Below, in pieces: positions 41,805-45,337 of a stretch of DNA of 45,337 bases. The stretch's first letter is position 1, and every line of letters starts with the position of its first letter. The notes under the pieces are model-generated. The model had not been told where the DNA came from and did not search any database. It was given only the letters and a program-made list of their open reading frames with translations. The DNA is from Cymbomonas tetramitiformis (lineage: Eukaryota > Chlorophyta > Pyramimonadophyceae > Pyramimonadales > Pyramimonadaceae), in assembly GCA_001247695.2 (NCBI GenBank), contig LGRX02014163.1:1-45337 (forward strand), read 5' to 3'. A program made the translations under genes and the position numbers.

Positions 41805-42259
41805 TTAACACTTAAAAGGCGATGTTTCATACTGTATAGTTGATATTCGCAGGCTTGTGGGTAGAGCTCGCTAAAAGGGGCACAACTTTCGCGTTACTCG
41901 TCCATTTACGCCCATCTTGAAGTATGTAAGAGATGGGTGGCATACCTACTTGTGGATGCGTCCCCGGGGTTTAAAGTCAATCCCTACTATGCGCAACGTC
42001 GCAGGTTACACACGTCATGGACGAGGCGTTTGCAGTGGAGCAGAGAAAATTCCTTCTTTTCGGTTTGCACAACCGGTGATATTTGAGTGTTTGATGACAT
42101 TTTTGTTAAAGAAATAGTTTCGCATATGTGTATACTCAATGGGGATACCATATACGCCTCACCGGGGTGCCTAATGCATCCACAATGTGCCGAAACGTAA
42201 CTACATGTACAATAGCTGATATTCATACTGTATTCCCCATATCGCCTTTTAAGTGTTAA
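41805..42259. mobile_element. Inverted-repeat element (MITE-like), 455 bp
   Basis: TTAACACTTAAAAGGCGAT at 41805-41823 is exactly matched in reverse complement at 42241-42259. Similarity continues inward (ATACTGTAT, TGATATTC on both arms). No coding frame of note lies between. Flanking target duplication not identified. Confidence 0.55.
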
Positions 42260-42567
42260 AGCAGCCGCGATGGCGGAACGCCGACCCGACAGCGATAACC
42301 AACGATGCCATCGGTTTGTTACCACGACTCGAGTCCGGAGCTCATCGCTCTGAACGCAAATATTCACATGTCACATGAAAAATATGTTGAGCCGTCATAG
42401 ACAAATTATGCGTGGCGGCGACCTACTTAGAATCTTAGATCGGCCAGGCCGAGTAATGTGCATGCTACAACAGGTGGAAGCGCAATATTTAAGCCGTTGG
42501 ATGTTGGTATACCAATTGGTTGATATTCTACAAGAAAATCGGCAAATGGTGTTTTATTCATAGGGAA

Positions 42568-42594
42568 ACATATATATATATATATATATATATA
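42568..42594. repeat. TA microsatellite
   Basis: An uninterrupted TA run of about 27 bases, followed by ATGTAACC. Confidence 0.85.
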
Positions 42595-43013
42595 ATGTAA
42601 CCCCTGCTCTTTATAAGGACGGACCAGGGCAAATTACTTACGGTACATAACTACTTACTTAATTCCTAATCAAAGCTCTAATCCCAACGGGCGACACCAA
42701 CGAAAATTTGATCTGACGACGGCCAAACGATAACGATGCCATTGCCAGTTCGCCAGTTCCGAGTTCGCCACTGCATTCGTGTGTCACGTGTGCCGCGACG
42801 CGACGCCGCCACCCCGACGTTATGGCATGGCAGGCGCGGTGTTCACAATTGAGTATAGAGGATACTTTATCTTTGAACTCTCACAGAGATACATAATTGC
42901 AATCGTCAGAATAATAAAACACGGTTCCTAATCGTATCGTGCCAGTGCCGTCCGATAGCAAAATGGCGTCAAATATTCGGTCGCAGGCCTAGTGGAGATC
43001 TTTAGATATGGCC

Positions 43014-43917
43014 TAGTACAATCGCTCATCTGAAATTGTGACGGGAACCTTTCTATGCAACGGAGCTCGAAATCGAGGAACGGTTCAGAATCGCCTGCTG
43101 ATTCGCCGCGATAACTTTCGCCTCGCTGGCCGCGTTAACAAAAGTCAAACAGAAATGGAATGCTGAGACTCTTGCGCGTCGATTGCACTCATCCGATATA
43201 CCCCACGAGCGAGTGGGGTATAGCCAGCGGATGCTCGATTGAGCGTTCGGAGGGTAGAGCGAGCCAAATCACACCCGATGCAAAGATTTGCTTCAGTCGT
43301 CTTGTAACTAAACAACAATTGGACAACATCGTGGACCCTACCAGTATACTTCCTTAGACATACACCAATATTTCTGAGAAGACCCGGGGCGCAAATTTTC
43401 ATTTTTGCGGCCACGAAAATTAATACAAGCAAGTTTCTTAATTGGCCCTTCTTTTTCTTACCCTTGACCCTTAATTGGCTCTCCCGCATCTCAAGGGAAA
43501 AGCCAGCGTTGGCGTACTTTCTAGTTCTTAAATTTTGGGCCAAAATCCAGCGGCTGCTTTCTTATAGGTGAATCTTCTTATAACCCGATTTTTACTGTAC
43601 CTCATTTGCGAGCAATCTATGAGAAAATAGAGCCCTAAACATAGTAATAGTATTTACGGCACAACTTCGTCGGACAGCGCAGACCAGAGCCTCCGCCTGG
43701 AGCGGGCGGAGAGCAGCAGAGCACCACACAAACGAATAAAGTACAATCGCTCATCTGAAATTATCGAGTAGCCAGAGGCAAACGGGTGCCGCGGGATCGA
43801 AAATTCAGGGTTTCGTCGTCGGCGGGGGCTGGATTGCGTTCGGCTCGATCTCAATTTAAGAAAGCCAGCGCTGGTATTTTTGGCCTGCTTTCTTCGTATT
43901 ACCCGACTTTTACTGTA
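43014..43917. repeat. Scattered repeats with ACTGTA ends
   Basis: TACAATCGCTCATCTGAAATT occurs at about 43018 and 43742. ATAACCCGATTTTTACTGTA ends at 43598 and TTACCCGACTTTTACTGTA at 43917; read in reverse they begin TACAGTAAAA.TCGGGT, like Tc1/pogo-type terminal repeats. Matching left ends are not clear, so these are probably truncated MITEs. Confidence 0.4.
43197..43222. repeat. Perfect 10-bp hairpin
   Basis: TATACCCCAC and GTGGGGTATA flank the loop GAGCGA. ATCCG and CGGAT extend the pairing on the outside. It may belong to a small inverted-repeat element around 43180-43240. Confidence 0.55.
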
Positions 43918-43993
43918 CACAAACACATAAATAGGGGGGTATATATGTGCTTTGAGATAAGAGTTTTATTTCCCCCCCACCTTACTCTTGTTC

Positions 43994-44083
43994 CCAGAGT
44001 TTCTCCGAGCGCGGCCGCTGCGCGGCCTGCGACACGCGAGGGTCGACGTTACAGTTGATCGAAGAGGCTCGGAGAAACTCTGG
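43994..44083. repeat. Perfect 17-bp inverted repeat, 56-base loop
   Basis: CCAGAGTTTCTCCGAGC at 43994-44010 is matched by its reverse complement at 44067-44083. The loop is GC-rich (GCGGCCGCTGCGCGGCC). This could form a long RNA hairpin if transcribed. Confidence 0.65.
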
Positions 44084-44375
44084 CATGTCTTGGCAAAAGC
44101 GCTCAAATGCCCGTTTTCGCCATCTCTTTTTCCACGGAACAGGTTCACGAAAAACAGCCTCAAGGGCTGATAAGATAATTTATTGCAAGTTGTGTAGTTA
44201 ATGAATTGAAGAAATCTCGACGGAATATTGAAGTTATGCTGTCTAACTACTATTGTTTCTTGCTTGCTTGCGAACGGAAGGCCTTTAGGGACCTTTAAGA
44301 GGCATGGCTGACAGGGCACTTTGGCAGATTGGCGCAAGCTAACCGTGGACGAGATTATTGATTAAACGCTGTAGA

Positions 44376-44731
44376 GTTAACGGAATCGAGCAATCTCAAC
44401 GGCATATTGAAGGTAAGGGTCTTATCTGACATATTTTCTCTCTCAAGTAGTCATGAACCTCGTGTGCAGTTCGCAAACGTTGAGGACTGATAGGGTTGTT
44501 CGCAGAAGCGACTTATGCTAGCATGCGCGAGAACGAGCACCCCAACCTCCATAGTTAACGGAACCGAGCAATCTCGACGGCATATTGAAGGTAAGGGTCC
44601 CAACTAACATATTTTCTATTGCAAGTAGTCATGAAAGTTGTGTAGAGGGTCCAAACGTAGAGGGCTGATAGGGTATGTTCGCAGATGCGGCATTAACCCC
44701 AACGAGCGAGAACGAGCACCCCAACCTCCAT
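44376..44731. repeat. Tandem repeat, period about 178 bp
   Basis: Two copies begin with GTTAACGGAA.CGAGCAATCT at 44376 and 44554 and end GAGCACCCCAACCTCCATA. A diverged partial copy lies at about 44200-44310 (AATCTCGACGGAATATTGAAG). No gene is seen. Confidence 0.7.
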
Positions 44732-44732
44732 A

Positions 44733-45337
44733 CAGTAATACCTCACATTTAAGAAATCTTTGGGTTAAGGAAACGTACCAGCTTTTCGGGAGGGGTCGGA
44801 AAATGCGGAAAAAGCTGGGCTGGAAAAAAACATTAAGAAAATGTACCCAAATAAGGAAATGAAGGTTGCTGAATCATTTCGTTAACGGAAATCGTAATGT
44901 CATATTAAGGAAACGAAGGCTACCTGAACATCAGGAAATTCCATTATTATTAAGGAAATTGTAGCTCAATCTAAGGAAATTATAGCTGGGACACTCATTG
45001 ATTGGCGCTTTGGCCTTGATACGCGTTAAGACTATAGACTTCAAGTCGTCGTAGTCTTCCTGACTAATAATCCCACTTTGCAAGTCAGCATGTAATTTTC
45101 GCAGTTCCTGGCGACTGCTCGGATCCATGCTGAATTTAAGAGAATGCGCTGGCTGACTGCGCTTTCCAATCCCTAAGAAGAAATGGATTTAAGAGAAGAG
45201 GCTGGCTGACGCTCGAATCGCGTTTCCTTTTCGTTAGTCATTTCGGTAAGAGGCTGACGCTGGCAGGGGGGGGGTCAGAAAAATACGGAAAAGGCCAGGC
45301 TGGCTCCAAATTCCTGTTTCCTTAAATATGCGGTATT
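44733..45337. mobile_element. Tc1/pogo-like element with CAGTAATACC end, cut by the window edge
   Basis: The left end CAGTAATACCTCACATTTAAG is mirrored at the right window edge by TTCCTTAAATATGCGGTATT, the reverse complement of AATACCGCATATTTAAGGAA. TA precedes CAGTAATACC, fitting a TA target. Several TTAAGGAAA motifs lie inside, and a small open frame is on the minus strand. The full right tip lies beyond the window. Confidence 0.6.
44931..45128 (-). CDS. 65-residue protein with a SHOCT-like helix pair
   Basis: The frame starts MDPSSRQELRKLHADLQSGI and continues ISQEDYDDLKS, which resembles the short SHOCT-type pattern (LxxLxxGxIsxeEfxxxK) found at protein ends. It lies inside the CAGTAATACC element, so it may be a remnant of its coding sequence or chance. 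Low confidence. Confidence 0.3.
   Translation of the reverse strand: MDPSSRQELRKLHADLQSGIISQEDYDDLKSIVLTRIKAKAPINECPSYNFLRLSYNFLNNNGIS

Noticed and set aside
41382..41808. Open frames rich in Tyr, Thr, Ile and Leu
   Set aside because: They are translations of the pentanucleotide microsatellite.
1..45337. tRNA and rRNA genes
   Set aside because: I looked for B-box-like GGTTCGAATC strings and rRNA core motifs by eye and found none; a covariance search would be needed to exclude a diverged tRNA.

Overview
The window looks like a transposon-rich, intron-bearing nuclear genome, most likely from a unicellular alga and perhaps a green one. The evidence is GT-AG introns inside clear coding exons, Pol II core promoters (TATAAA about 28 bases before a conserved start), a Helitron, an LTR retroelement of a kind I associate with algal genomes, EGF-like repeats of the CPNDCSxHG style, and TGTAA motifs downstream of several genes (a poly(A) signal in green algae). 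I cannot name the species; the lineage is inference.

Layout: (1) 1-3220, the 3' part of a multi-exon gene with the motif block LDN..NK / VGHTHENIDQMFSRFS typical of DUF7869-type proteins of repetitive gene families. (2) 3360-7980, a compact array of short genes (A to G) encoding small, diverging Cys-pair proteins. Six of the seven carry the same core promoter and 5' leader: TATA-like box, 28-29 bases, then TTCATTT..TGCTT.CGCTCACCAT. Several members are broken (frameshift, nonsense codon) or chimeric. I consider this array the most unusual thing in the window. (3) 8000-9817, an AT-rich, repeat-rich region with CA microsatellites and several degenerate copies of a short exon-like module encoding GPxGxQNA. 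(4) 9818-19540, an LTR retroelement on the minus strand, inserted into one such module with a 4-bp target duplication (AGCA). It encodes Gag, zinc knuckle and aspartic protease in one 2119-codon frame, then an integrase-like tail, a PHD finger and a SAM-methyltransferase-like domain. No reverse transcriptase is visible. Its terminal repeats are in a permuted order. (5) 19545-27985, a Helitron with introns (Rep HUH nuclease plus Pif1-type helicase), followed by a duplicated 3' piece and a 47-bp minisatellite. (6) 29405-31640, two minus-strand genes of unknown family, one split by an in-frame stop. (7) 31640-34200, mostly noncoding, with a MITE. (8) 34260-35460, remains of an EGF-repeat gene with a 52-bp tandem repeat that duplicates a splice donor seven times. 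(9) 35460-45337, mostly noncoding DNA with a few weak open frames, pentanucleotide and TA microsatellites, inverted-repeat elements and CAGTAAT-ended MITEs.

How the parts relate: the Helitron is the older host of the 8.5-28 kb block, and the retroelement landed in its 5' exon zone. The small-gene array appears to exchange sequence with the DUF7869-type gene beside it, since one pseudogene joins pieces of both. All function statements for unrecognised genes are limited to visible motifs.
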